Notes: generated from the letters alone by a model not told the origin. A DNA stretch of 64,000 nt from Lucinisca nassula (GCA_963580285.1 OY757016.1:45957124-46021123); one strand, 5' to 3'. Positions 36,095-45,988 are shown, numbered from the stretch's first letter. Numbers and translations are program-made.

Positions 36095-37440
36095 ATGGCT
36101 AACTATGATTTCGAAAACCCAACGTTCGACCCTGACGGGCCTGGAATAGACGATGATTATGATTTCGACCTCCCCTCCCCCCCCCCCCCCCCCCCCCCCC
36201 TATGGAGCCGTCACTGCCCGTCCAGCAACATCTAAACACATCCGGGGACAATTTGCAGAATCCGCAGGGCGAGTTGAAACAGGCAGAACTTGAGGCTTAG
36301 AAAAAGCGCCTGGTTTGACACTTTCTACAAAGAAGTGAACCGTGCCTATGGGTTGCGCCCCGACGGCAGGATCGACTATAGCCAGTTTGGGATTGATGCC
36401 GAGGCAAAACACTTTACTGGACCCCAGGTGACAAAAAGATTCCTATCACTGCGACGAGGGGACAATTCCGGTTTCTGGCCCTACCAACACTGGCCACAAG
36501 ATACGGAGGAGGCGGCATACATGCACTGCGAAGTTCACTGGGGTTCCATGAATTCACATCGAATACGCAGCGTCTAAGTAGCTCCGCTGTAAAAGCTCTC
36601 CCGAGCGGTGCGAATCTTGAAAATATCGAACTTCAGGACCTCCCCGGTATAGCCGATAGCGCGCGCCGCAGCGCAGAAGACGTTGAGACCGTATTGAAGA
36701 CAATTGATGATCAGCCTTTCGACACCGCGTGGGTCACCCATGCCAAAAGAGAGCTCGCTGGGCTTGAATAGGCCATGACTCGAACCCGAGATGAGTTGGC
36801 GAACAACCTGGCGAAACTGTCAAATGTCGACGAGGGAAAATCGCAAGTTGAAAAACACTTGGCCAGGGAGCGGCGGAAACTGACGGAAACGGACGACCCC
36901 GAGATGCAGCAGGAGATTCGAGACCGACTCAGAAAACTGGAGGGCGAGCTCTCTGACATCGAAATCGAAAGACAGTCGAGGCTCGAAGCCCTCTCTACGA
37001 ACAGAGAAGCTCTCCGGTCCCAGATCTCCCGAATCCGTGAGACGTTCAGGCGGCTCCTTTATGAAGACAAGACGCTGGCTGAGCGAATACGGACACTCTT
37101 CCGCGAGCAGGGAATTACCATCGTGAGCATCCTTACAGCGATTGGGATGGCAATTTCGACCCTAGTGCTTGCGCTAACCGGCGGCGTGGGGAGTGTACCG
37201 GCTCCCAGGCCACCCGGCAAGGGCGGGGTCAAGGAGTGGGTTAAATGCACTACAGTCCCTTGGGCGTGTCCTGGCCAATTTGGGCTGCCTTGCCCGGAAT
37301 CATCGGGTCCATCGTCTCTTGGCTCTTGAGCACGCTAGGGAAGGCCGCTTCATGGCTCGCAGATAATTTGTGGGCCTTGGTCATCGGCGTGGGGGCACTT
37401 CTTCTCGTGTCTGCACGGGACTGGCTAGCGCGCGACCAAC
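36095..37440 (+). pseudogene. Polinton coiled-coil and membrane protein, multiply broken
   Basis: The gene begins at ATG 36,095 (MANYDFENPTFDPDGPGIDD, acidic), then a poly-Pro tract encoded by 24 consecutive C (36,177-36,200). The signal then moves between frames: acidic/Gln-rich sequence ended by TAG at 36,298; FYKEVNRAYGLRPDGRIDYS from ~36,325; a long stretch from ~36,420 to a TAG near 36,767; a charged coiled coil at 36,775-37,080 (ERRKLTETDDPEMQQEIRDR); a hydrophobic segment (TIVSILTAIGMAISTLVLAL); and after a shift near 37,243 a second hydrophobic pair (GIIGSIVSWLLSTLGKAASW, LWALVIGVGALLLV). At least four frameshifts and two stops are needed. This matches a ~450-residue conserved Polinton protein with a coiled coil and C-terminal membrane spans; I cannot assign a function. 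It converges with the Trp-rich gene on the other strand. Confidence 0.7.
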
Positions 37441-37631
37441 CAAGGCACCACTTAGCCAACACCAATCCCTGCGACTATGAGAGCTGTTTTTTCTTCTTCA
37501 TGATCGAGACCGGATTTCCGATCCGGTGCAACCGCGGCAGACGAAGGCGACCCTTCGGGCGGTGGCCCTGCGAGTATTGGCGAATCGGTCCCTGCTGGTG
37601 CGGTAGTTTTCACCTGGAATGTCCTATCGAC

Positions 37632-38771
37632 TTAAGAGGCAGGTTGAATCAGTGCCGCCTTGTTTATTCCTGGGCTGTGGCCGATGGCAGCGTCTGACCC
37701 CGCTATTTGGATTTGGTTATTATAACCTTGGACATTGCCTGGATGGAGTGCAATGTCGCTCGGCATCAAGTAGAGCGCTCTCCCGCAGACGTAATCCAGT
37801 GGTGTGGATGCATATTGCAACGTCTTTTGATAGCGATCGATGCTGCTGGGGATGTCGACGGGTGAGGCGATGGCGTCTTCGAGATTCGCCGTAAACTGCT
37901 TTTGGGCGTCGAACCCCGTCCTGACGTTGAGAATGTTGGAACGGGTTTGAGCTTGCGCTCCCAGAATTGCCAAAACGTAAGTCCGAATCGAGTCGTTGAG
38001 ACGCACGACACCCGCTTGCGTGAAGCCATCTGATTTATCGAGAATGAGCATCGTCCACGCCTTTGAAATATCCGCATTACGGCGTATGGCAGCCTTCGGG
38101 TGAAAGAAGGGGCCATCGGAGCTGTGGTCATTGCGGTATTTCCCCGAAGGGGTCATGAATGTACTAAAAGATCCGAGGCCTTGACACCCGTAGTCCAGCT
38201 TTTGCCTCCAATCTGTAGAAGGCGAAACGGCGAACTCTTCGCAAAGCCGCTTGTAGGCCCTGGAGTCATATTGGTTATCATACCATGAATAGGACTCGTC
38301 CCCAGGGAGGGCGACTTTTAGCTTCTCAAGCAGACGCCTCGTCGTATAATTAACATGAAAGCAATACAGGCTTGCAAGAAGGGACTCCTCCGCTTGGAGA
38401 TGGTCCTGTAATGAAACACCACATCCGGCGGTTGCGCACCAAACCGCAAAGTTCAGCTGGCACTGCCACCAGCTGAAGGGGGCGTGCTGCCAGCTGTTCC
38501 ACGCCTTGTTTGCCTTAGTGACGTCCCCGGTAAGCGGCGGGATTTGATAATGCTGCCAGGTGTTGTCCCACACCGCGTTAAGCTTTTGTTTGCGTGTAAG
38601 TGGATGATTTTGATAATCGAAGATGTTCGGGTACTTGACAAGGAAGTGACTTCCCTTATCGTCGACCATTATGACTAGGTTGGGCTCCCTTGCTGCTGAC
38701 TCTTTATATTTGAAATGGTCGCCTGCCTGATATTTTGTCGAGCTATTAAACGTAAACGCCTTTGTATCCAT
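37632..38771 (-). CDS. Conserved Trp-rich Polinton protein, C-terminus cut by a stop
   Basis: Open for 379 codons from ATG 38,771; an in-frame ATG further upstream (38,807) would overlap the divergent gene. Recognisable parts are DDKGSHFLVKYPN, a Trp-rich block at residues ~68-111 (QHYQIPPLTGDVTKA, APFSWWQCQLNFAVWCA), a central region with GDESYSWYDNQYDSRAYKRL, and a helical C-terminal third. It resembles a conserved, uncharacterised protein of invertebrate Polintons; I do not recognise a catalytic motif. The TAA at 37,632-37,634 looks premature: the same frame stays open for 59 more codons, with a Pro/Ala/Gly-rich segment and EEEKTALIVAGIGVG, ending at 37,452. Its start lies 19 bp from the divergent penton-like gene, so both share a very short promoter space. 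Confidence 0.72.
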   Translation of the reverse strand: MDTKAFTFNSSTKYQAGDHFKYKESAAREPNLVIMVDDKGSHFLVKYPNIFDYQNHPLTRKQKLNAVWDNTWQHYQIPPLTGDVTKANKAWNSWQHAPFSWWQCQLNFAVWCATAGCGVSLQDHLQAEESLLASLYCFHVNYTTRRLLEKLKVALPGDESYSWYDNQYDSRAYKRLCEEFAVSPSTDWRQKLDYGCQGLGSFSTFMTPSGKYRNDHSSDGPFFHPKAAIRRNADISKAWTMLILDKSDGFTQAGVVRLNDSIRTYVLAILGAQAQTRSNILNVRTGFDAQKQFTANLEDAIASPVDIPSSIDRYQKTLQYASTPLDYVCGRALYLMPSDIALHPGNVQGYNNQIQIAGSDAAIGHSPGINKAALIQPAS

Positions 38772-38790
38772 ACCCATTTTGGTGATTATC

Positions 38791-39501
38791 ATGTACATCA
38801 CACTCACTGACGTTCAAAATGATGTGCCAATCAATCTTGGCAGGACCCTGTCTGCGGGTGAGCGAGAGATTGCTCTCTGCGAGTTGACGTATTATCACTG
38901 GTGGTACAACATATGCACGGCGAAAAGAGATAATAAGGTCTCAAATAACAAGACTGAAAAAACAATACCTGCCGGGTATTATAACGTCTGTGAGTTGAAC
39001 GAAAAGGTGTTTCAGCGGTTGGGCGCCGAACTCGCTCTCGATGAACCCTCTGGTCTACTGCAATTAACGGTAAAGCCCGGAGAAGTTATAACAATGGATC
39101 GCGAATTAGATAATATCTTAGGCTTTTCCGACAATACTTTCAAACCCCCTCCCGTGGCGCTGATCAATAACAATGGCTATCACTTGGAAGGAGACCTGAC
39201 CAAGACGTTCACTGCAAAGAAGCCACATAAGCTGGCCGTCCATCGTGAGGTCTACTTTCACCTTGCTGAATTAAGTGCTTCAGAGAATCTGCATAACGGT
39301 CGCCCCTCTTCACTGCTTAGATCTGTCCCCGTCGAGAACGAAAAGTGTGGAGCTGATAGAACTGAATTATTTCCCGTCTTACAGTACAAAAGGTTGTCGT
39401 CAGGGCCTGTTTCACAGCTAACTATCTCACTTAGAGATACCAACGGGGAGATGCTACCATTCGAGTATATGAGTGCAACCCTACATATAAGGAATGGTTG
39501 A
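38791..39501 (+). CDS. mCP: Penton-like minor capsid protein (single jelly-roll), intact
   Basis: Intact 236-codon frame; ATG 38,791 is preferred over the in-frame ATG at 38,779 because the family begins with a short strand like MYITLTD. Residues ~26-41 (EIALCELTYYHWWYNI) and a mid region DRELDNILGF...NNNGYHLEG fit the Polinton minor capsid protein, a penton-type single jelly-roll that occupies capsid vertices. The C-terminus LTISLRDTNGEMLPFEYMSA ends in beta-strand-like sequence. The gene starts 19 bp from the divergent Trp-rich gene and its stop overlaps the next ATG by 8 nt. It is one of the few core genes without visible damage. The assignment rests on length, motif pattern and context; no alignment was run. 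Confidence 0.72.
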   Translation: MYITLTDVQNDVPINLGRTLSAGEREIALCELTYYHWWYNICTAKRDNKVSNNKTEKTIPAGYYNVCELNEKVFQRLGAELALDEPSGLLQLTVKPGEVITMDRELDNILGFSDNTFKPPPVALINNNGYHLEGDLTKTFTAKKPHKLAVHREVYFHLAELSASENLHNGRPSSLLRSVPVENEKCGADRTELFPVLQYKRLSSGPVSQLTISLRDTNGEMLPFEYMSATLHIRNG

Positions 39502-39751
39502 CGCAAGCGGCCCCGGTGGGGTCAGAAAATGCACTGGGGTGGCTTTGGCTGATCTTGGTGACACTGAGGGGTTCGATAAGGACGGGAAGGAAGATCGATT
39601 GTATGCCTTCCAGCTCTCTGAGGGAGTCTACAAAAGAAAAGAGGTCGCCCAAGCGGGGTCATTGAAATTCGGTGATCTCAGCGAGGTAGATACCTCACAT
39701 GCCGCTCCAAAGCGGGTTCAGCTGGTGTGTGGGAATGTGTGGCGGCGGTAA
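39494..39751 (+). CDS. Small hypothetical protein (85 aa) overlapping mCP
   Basis: An 85-codon frame whose ATG lies inside the last codons of the minor capsid gene (8-nt overlap, ATGGTTGA). It is acidic and Lys-rich with DLGDTEGFDKDGKEDRLYAF and SLKFGDLSEVDTS, ending QLVCGNVWRR; no membrane segment is seen. The overlap, same strand and coherent composition suggest it belongs to the Polinton set. I do not recognise a function. The antisense ORF over this region is a shadow. Confidence 0.5.
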   Translation: MVDASGPGGVRKCTGVALADLGDTEGFDKDGKEDRLYAFQLSEGVYKRKEVAQAGSLKFGDLSEVDTSHAAPKRVQLVCGNVWRR

Positions 39752-39779
39752 AAGTCTCCCTGCCCTACATCATAGTGTA

Positions 39780-40519
39780 GATGATATTTTCTTGTCCTTT
39801 GGAATTATTGGTTCCATTGTGGAATTTTGAAAATATCTGAGGGTCACTGATGAGGCCTAATTGGCCGAAACTAGCTAGTCTGGCCAAGAAAACATGTACA
39901 CTCCATATTTTCAGTTCTGTGGTGTATTCCTTGCTGCCAAAGGATAACCCTTTTATAGAACATATTCATACGCTGGCCTTCCCTGGGAGCAAGTGGGTTG
40001 CAAACGGGGTGGCTTATTGACATTGGCTCATCTCCGTACGTTGTGACCTGAAAGGAGCACAAAGTTAGGAAGGTAGTGAATAGTGGCACTCGACTGTGCT
40101 CGTATATCCCCGGGACGAAGAACATTGTCGTTTCCGAAGATAACGTGCTAAAGACAAGCAACAACCGGCAGGGAATCCTGAAAATAGTCTTCGAATTTCC
40201 CCCAGCGGGGCTTATTGGTATGCACTTGCCAACATCATCGATCATCCTTGATCTACTTCTCGGAGATACACCCGACGACTTTGTTGATGTGTTACCTGGC
40301 TTCAAGCTCAAATGGCCACCAACGCATGCTAATAAGGAGGTTGGGGTTCACATAGTCACAAAAAGTGGGGCCGCTCCTGAAGTGCAGTTCACTCTTGAAG
40401 GAATCCAACACCAAGCTGACTACCGTCATTTAGATATACAAAATATTTTTATAGGCCCAGTGTCTCTCAAAAGGCTGCGATTTACGCCCGGTGCGCTCAC
40501 ACGCTATAGTCGTTATTAG
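39780..40519 (+). pseudogene. Unknown Polinton-associated protein, broken 5' half
   Basis: The best-preserved part is an open frame at 40,052-40,519 (about 155 codons) without an ATG start, with SEDNVLKTSNNRQGILKIVF, LPTSSIILDLLLGDTPDDF and GVHIVTKSGAAPEVQFTLEG; it reads like an all-beta or mixed fold. Directly upstream the same frame is broken by TGA at 40,049-40,051 but continues as DIGSSPYVVT. A 56-codon frame at 39,850-40,020 (ATG start, ending SKWVANGVAY) joins it through a frameshift near 40,015, and a further short open piece begins at 39,780. I read this as one ~240-codon gene with two stops and a frameshift; alternatively only the 3' ORF is real. Function unknown. Confidence 0.45.
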
Positions 40520-40564
40520 CCAGTAAGTCTATTTAAAACCACCCAGCTCGAGGGGTAGTACACG

Positions 40565-41104
40565 ATGGGCCTCTACCCAGGACTTGAAACCGAAGACAAA
40601 CACCGCCTTCAGCACGTGGCCGAGGTCAAATTCCGTCTCAAAAAAGAACGATACTTCAGAGCCTCGCTGTACAAGAAATACAGACGCGGGGTTAATGTTG
40701 TTAATGGGATTAATACCGCGCTTACTGCGACTAGCGTAGGGCTGGCTGCTTATGGCGTCGGGCTCTTGTCAACTATCATCGCGACGCCTGTCGCCATTGG
40801 CCTTGGAGCTGGGGCGATTGTGTGTGGGTTGCTGGGTGTTGGCGGGAAATGTATTGGACGAAAACTCCAAGCAAAAGCCAAAAAACACGACGAGATTCGT
40901 ATCTTGGCTGAGTCGAAGCTAAACTCAATCGCCGACCGCATTTCTATCGCGCTGAACGACGATGATATATCTGAAACAGAATTTCGCCTGATTCTGTGTG
41001 AAATCGACAAGTTCGATCAGATGAAAGAAGAAATTCGTGGACGCCACAAACAGGGTCTTAGTTTATCAGAAGACGAAAAAAAGAAGTTGTTTCAACGTGC
41101 GTAA
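40565..41104 (+). CDS. Polinton membrane protein with paired hydrophobic helices (179 aa)
   Basis: Intact 179-codon frame from ATG 40,565. Residues 1-45 are charged (VAEVKFRLKKERYFRASLYK). Residues ~51-70 and 71-94 are Ala/Gly-rich hydrophobic helices (TATSVGLAAYGVGLLST, TPVAIGLGAGAIVCGLLG), likely two membrane spans. The C-terminal half is helical and charged (LAESKLNSIADRISIALNDD, CEIDKFDQMKEEIRGRHKQG). This architecture recurs in Polintons next to the integrase; its role is not established. After the TAA (41,102-41,104) the frame stays open 13 more codons to a TGA at 41,144-41,146, so the present stop may be a recent truncation of the tail. The intergenic stretch before it (40,520-40,564) holds no other gene. 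Confidence 0.68.
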   Translation: MGLYPGLETEDKHRLQHVAEVKFRLKKERYFRASLYKKYRRGVNVVNGINTALTATSVGLAAYGVGLLSTIIATPVAIGLGAGAIVCGLLGVGGKCIGRKLQAKAKKHDEIRILAESKLNSIADRISIALNDDDISETEFRLILCEIDKFDQMKEEIRGRHKQGLSLSEDEKKKLFQRA

Positions 41105-41239
41105 GACGAGGCGTTAATGACGGCCCGTGCGAAGCTGTTAGAATGACTCAATCAACCTACGGCGAGTGGCATTTGAATATTTCTTGTTGGCGAGCTTAAA
41201 AGAGTGCAGGCTGCCTAGACAAGTAGTTGTTTCCGTTAG

Positions 41240-42172
41240 AGACTTAATGCTTACAATAAATACATCGATCGGCGCCTTGCGGATATTTATTACAGCCCTA
41301 AGGGTTACTGGAGGGGTCTTGAGGCAAAAAAGAAGCTGGCTTCTGCGGCTAAGACCTCAGAAGATGTGGCCCGAGCTTGGTTGAAGAAGCAGGCCATCTG
41401 GCAGATCTACCTCGCCGCCCCGCAGCACGTTCCACGACCCAAATTCGACATCACCAAGCCGAACGAGGTCCATCAAGCTGACCTGCTTTTTCTGCCACAT
41501 GACCGTGTTCGCAAGCGCACGTACAAATACGCCCTTACCGTGGTTGATGTAGCCTCACGCTTCAAATTGCTCCAGGTCGACCCCGGTTGTGAGTTCATGG
41601 GCTCTGTCAGCCAGCTGTTGGCAAAGCACTCTGTCCGGTTTCGGCGCGGTCGGGTTGACATCCATCGGGACCAAGGGATCGTAGAACGCTGGAACCGGAC
41701 CCTCGCAGAGCGGCTCTTCGGACACCAATACGCTCAAGAGATTCGCCTCCCTTCAGGTCAAAGGTCGACTGAGTGGGTGGCTCGGCTGCCTGGCGTCGTA
41801 GCAGCTCTGAACGGTAAAGTGACAAGGTTGACTGGCAAAAAACCCTCAGATGCCATAAGGGCGTGATCGGTGGCACAAAAGCCCTCCTCTGTAGTTCCTG
41901 GTCGTCCTGTTGGTCTCGAGGAGACAAACATCCCCTCCGGTGTCGGCGTTCGCTATTTGTACCAGCCTGGCGAGCTTGAAAGGGGGCGCCGGCGAGCGAC
42001 TGATCCTATATGGTCTCTGTATGTGTTCAGGCTGGGCCGCTCGGTGACCAAATCCGATGAGCCTGTGTTGTATTACTTGCAGGATGGACCTCAGCGCGGC
42101 TTTGTGCGCGAGGAACTCCTTCTTGTGCCACCGGACACTCAGCTTCCTCCGGATGGGGTTCTCAAGCGCTGA
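41240..42172 (+). pseudogene. INT: Retroviral-type (rve) integrase of Polinton, truncated core and internal stop
   Basis: The frame opens after TAG 41,237-41,239 without an ATG and runs to TGA 41,864-41,866. The same frame then continues to 42,172 with a C-terminal domain (GVGVRYLYQPGELERGRR, VLYYLQDGPQRGFVREELL), typical of the C-terminal domain of Polinton integrases. The catalytic DDE set is visible: Asp in EVHQADLLFL (41,480), Asp in QVDPGCEFMG (41,579), Glu in GIVERWNRTL (41,684). The second Asp and Glu are 35 residues apart, as expected, but the first two Asp are only 33 apart; in retroviral integrases the gap is 52. An in-frame deletion between ASRFK and LLQVD best explains this. With the lost start, the internal stop and the deletion, the enzyme should be inactive. 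Its 3' end overlaps the convergent polymerase gene by 11 bp. Confidence 0.85.
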
Positions 42173-45100
42173 GCGCAGCCGCTCCTCTTTTTCGGTTGCA
42201 CTCGAGACAGGCCAACCAGATGTTGTCGCGGACGTGGCCCACAGATTTGTCTAAGCGGTCAACGCTGAACTGCTGGGTGTCCTTTGGGTTGGAAGCCCAT
42301 AGGAGTTCAATATCGCACGCGGCACAGTGATGTTCTGTGCCTCCTTGAGTTCTAGGATTTGACCAACCTTCAGGTTAAACCGGAGCCCATTGGCTTGGTC
42401 CTGGCGCTTGTGGGCCACAAGCTTTTTCGCAATAATCTTGCGGAGCTGGTACTCGGTGAGTATGGGTGGCCCCTCAGAACCCTCCTCTGGGGGACAGACT
42501 ACCCTTTCGAGCTGGTGCATGCACTCCACCCTTGACACTGCTAAATATGCGAAATATGACCACTGCAGGAAGTCATCAATAATCCACACTTTTTGGGGGT
42601 CTGCGATGGTGAGAACTTGGCTTGAGTGGACTGTGATGGCATAGCCAAGAGCCCAGTCCTGGCCCCATATGCCGTCGCGGACCTCACGGGCGGTTTGCAA
42701 GGAAACATCGACAACATCGTACAGAACGAGTTCCTGCCGGTCTCGCTCTTCATCCAGCACCAAGGACCCAGGGATGGTGACCATTACGTTTTGCTGCCGA
42801 GTATCCTTGGAACGATATAGCAGAGGAACGGGGAGGTTGGGGAAATGCTTCTCATGTCTCTCGAACAGCCGCATCTGGGCCCGGTCACGATCCTTCTGCC
42901 TCGAGGTCATGATCAAGTCCCCCGGCTTCCAAGCTTCCACGAATCTGTCCCATCCAATGCAGGGCGGTAGCGCTTGTCTCATAGCCCGACACTGTACTCG
43001 GTCTGGTTGGAGACGGATCTCCTTTTTAAGATCTTTCAGAGCCGGTTCTTTTGCCCTGGACCTCTTCATAGTAATCGGCTCTCCGCTGCAACCAGTTGTG
43101 CGGCATTTCTCCGGCGATTGGGGGCGGCTGCCCCTGATCGCCACAACAGATAACCTGGGCACTCCAACCATCGAGCCAGTCGAGGAAGGTTTCCAGAGTG
43201 GGGCGGGGCATTGTGCAGATCTCATCCCATATTATCACGCTGGGAATGAATTTCTGTCCCATCCTTTCGGATGTCCAGTCTGTCTGGCCACTCCAGCGGA
43301 AGAAGCTGTGATAGGTCTGGGCCTGGACCCATAGCTTGGTCCGCATCTCGTTGGCCAAGCGATGGGTCGGGGTGAAGACGAGAGGGTTCTTGCCACAGAA
43401 GAGCTCAATCGCTCGGGTGGTCTTGCCGCAACATCCACCACCGTTTAGGTAACTCAGCTGGTGTCGGGTCAGGGGATCGTCATAAAGTGGCGCGGACGAA
43501 TCGGGCAGGTCTTCGATGTTTGCTATATATTCAGGGTCGGGGGCGTAGACCGCGTGCCATAATGACATGTAGATTTGTTCACCCTTGTCACGCCACTGAG
43601 CTTGGGCAATCATGTCTCGTGGTGGCATCGGTGTCTCCACCTCGTGGCGGGTGTAACAGATGCGACATTTTCCTTTTGGGTGGATTTCATGAGGTTTGAA
43701 AGCCTCAACTCCCTCTAGTTTATAGAGTGCCACTTTCCGGACATGGATAGATTCGGTAACCACTCGGACAATCACATCGGGTTCAAACCTTGAAAGCATG
43801 GCGATTAAATTGATGTGGGCGTAGGCCAGCATGCTCGCCCTCAGGTGAGCGTACTGTTGTTGGGAGCCATCATAATACGTGAGAATATAGCCTAGAGGAC
43901 ACATTTCGGGAGCTCCGACCAGGGTACCGCTTTGGTGGGTGTCTCGCACGAGAAAGTCGAGTTCTCCCTGGTCAGTCACAAGCCTTCGTGTCAGCCTTTT
44001 ACCACCAACTCCGTTGGTAGCTCCATTGGCACCTTTGGCGCCCTGGGTGAACTTGCCGATAACACTGCAGCCTTGGTCACGGTCTTCAAGGAGCCACACA
44101 TCAGTTTGCTTCTTAAAGGTGATAATGGCTTCCCGAACCTTGAGGCTCTTCAGCAAGCCAAACTCTGTGAGGAAGGTAAGGAGCTGTGTTGGGGCCCATC
44201 CACCACTTTCGGAGGCGAAATGCTTCCCGAACCAGGCAGGGATGACAGGATGGCAGGTTGCATCAAACTCCCATTCTTGAATCTCGGCGAAGCCTGTGCC
44301 TATGTCTTTGGAGAGAGCGCCTTTGATGGCTACACGGACCATCCGATGGGTTGGGTGTCCGAACCGCTCGAAATAGGGCTTGGCTTCACCTATGCCCTGG
44401 AAGGATGCCGGATAGCAGGCCTTCAAGTCGATGCTGACGACTTCCCTCGTGTCATAATTCATAGAGTTCCAGAGGCCGCCCTGACCGCGCTCCACACAGG
44501 CCTTCTCGACGTCTGGAAGGAGGTTGGCTGGGGTTGGCTTCCAACCGTTCCTTTCCTTTGCCACAATACTGGCCGCGTGATTTTCGCCAAAAGGCTCTTT
44601 CAGCGAGTTCAGGGTTGTCAAGTTTGGCGCAGATTTCTTGGGAGTCGCTCTTGGGCCTTTCGCGTCCTGTAGGTGCGGCCGTCCTGGAGCACGAACTGGT
44701 CAGCTGAGAGCCGTCCGTCTTGGCCGCCCAGGAGCCAGACCGCAATCGGCTCCCCACGGGTTGCTTCCCGAATAGCCTGTCAGACGTCTCCCTCGTAGAT
44801 GTGGACCTCTCTACTCTGGGGGAAGTGGAGGTCTTTGGACCAAGCGTGGCCGTTGTGGCAGATGAGTTCTACTTTACCTCTGATTCCAATGCCACCTCTC
44901 TGGTACTTTCCGCTGTTATATATGTCTTCACCAGCGATGTCTCGCAAGACAATTGCCCGCTTAAGAATTTTTTTTAGGTTGGCCACATCTTCATGGACCC
45001 TCTCTACCCACTTCTGTATTTTCTGGCGCCTTGTGGGTGTTAACCCCTGGCCTCTCAAAGCACCCTCAAAGTGCTCCAAAACTCCCTGAGCCACACAGTT

Positions 45101-45695
45101 GAGGTCGCCATCTCTTAATGGGGCGAGGTTGGCCGGATCTGGGTCTCTGATTGGGTAGAGGCCGTAGGCAACATCAGTGACGGGATAGGCGTTCTGGTAG
45201 AAGATTTTATCGATTCCAGTCAACACGCCAGGTTTTGTGTCCCGTGAGATGTCGACGACAGCCTGTCCCTTCCTTCTCTCCGCACGGACTGGGTCGAATT
45301 TATCTTCAACGACCCAGTCGCCATCCTGTAGCTCACGGAGAAATTTGAGTTTCAGAAGAAACCCCACCCTCCGGAAGGCTACCAAGCAGCCTTGCCGCTC
45401 TCTCGTCTGACATACTGGCATCCACAGCCATCCGACCCGCTATTGCATGCATACCGTCGACCCACTCGATATCACCGACGTCAAATGGGTCTTCTTCTTC
45501 CACCATCCATGTAGAGAAGACCGCAGCGGCACCATCAACTTCGAACTCTTCTTTGGCGTCGTTAAGAATCTCGATCCACTGGTCGGCTGGAAGCCCCAAC
45601 GAGTGAGGGACCTGACCATCCAGGTCGGTAAATTGTTGACCCTGTGGGACTGGGTCGGGTATTTCTGCAAGAATCTCATCGATCAGTTCATCCAT
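42162..45695 (-). pseudogene. POLB: Type-B DNA polymerase fused to SF1 helicase and HNH domain, broken
   Basis: One leftward gene of ~1,180 codons split into pieces. N-terminus 45,333-45,695 (acidic, MDELIDEILAEIPDP). Frame change near 45,360. Next block 44,780-45,421 (GKVELICHNGHAWSKDLHFP), TGA at 44,780-44,782. Frame change near 44,640. Then polymerase palm: motif A DLKACYPAS (Asp ~44,429), a helix near SMLAYAHINLIAML, motif C VVTESIHVRK (~43,753), where Glu replaces the second Asp of the usual DTDS-like motif. The same frame enters a helicase: Walker A LNGGGCCGKTT (~43,442), Walker B VIIWDEICTM, motif III CCGDQGQPPP. After a shift near 43,056 come motif V-like YAITVHSSQVLTI and motif VI AYLAVSRVE. 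After a shift near 42,337 an HNH-type unit reads HHCAAC, FSVDRLD, GHVRDN and CLECN, ending at 42,162. The role would be element replication; activity is unlikely. Confidence 0.84.
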
Positions 45696-45988
45696 AGTTG
45701 CGGATAGGTATACTAGTTATCAAATTATTCTCTAATTAAAAATAATTAGTCTCTTAATTTGGTATTGGGATAATCACTATTCTCTAAGTGGAAATGTCGA
45801 TGGCGGCTAGACGCTTAAATTCCTTCTGCACCGCTATGGTTGCCTGGGACTGGGTCGGGCTCTGCAAGGATTTGATTGATCAGTTCTTCCATAGTTGCGG
45901 ATAGGTATACCAGTTATCAAATTATTTTCTAATAGGAAATATCGATATCAGACAAACGCTTAAATTCCTTCTTCACCGCTATGGTTGC
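45643..45988. repeat. Tandem duplication spanning the polymerase start and the end of the Cys-rich gene
   Basis: Copy 1 (45,643-45,842) and copy 2 (45,843-45,988) share gggactgggtcggg, ccatagttgcggataggtat, agttatcaaattatt and acgcttaaattccttct, at an offset of 200 bp that narrows because copy 2 lacks ~55 bp of AT-rich sequence (45,735-45,790). On the minus strand each copy holds the polymerase ATG with its first codons and, upstream, the last codons of the Cys-rich frame (RATIAV.KEFKRL). Divergence is ~15%, so the event is not recent. Confidence 0.85.

Noticed and set aside
36711..36959. Leftward 82-codon Ser-rich ORF
   Set aside because: Shadow of the coiled-coil region of the rightward pseudogene.
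42669..43334. Rightward 221-codon ORF opposite the helicase
   Set aside because: Antisense shadow of helicase motifs III-VI.
43932..44672. Rightward 246-codon ORF opposite the polymerase
   Set aside because: It is an antisense shadow of the polymerase palm region; the leftward frame contains the catalytic motifs.
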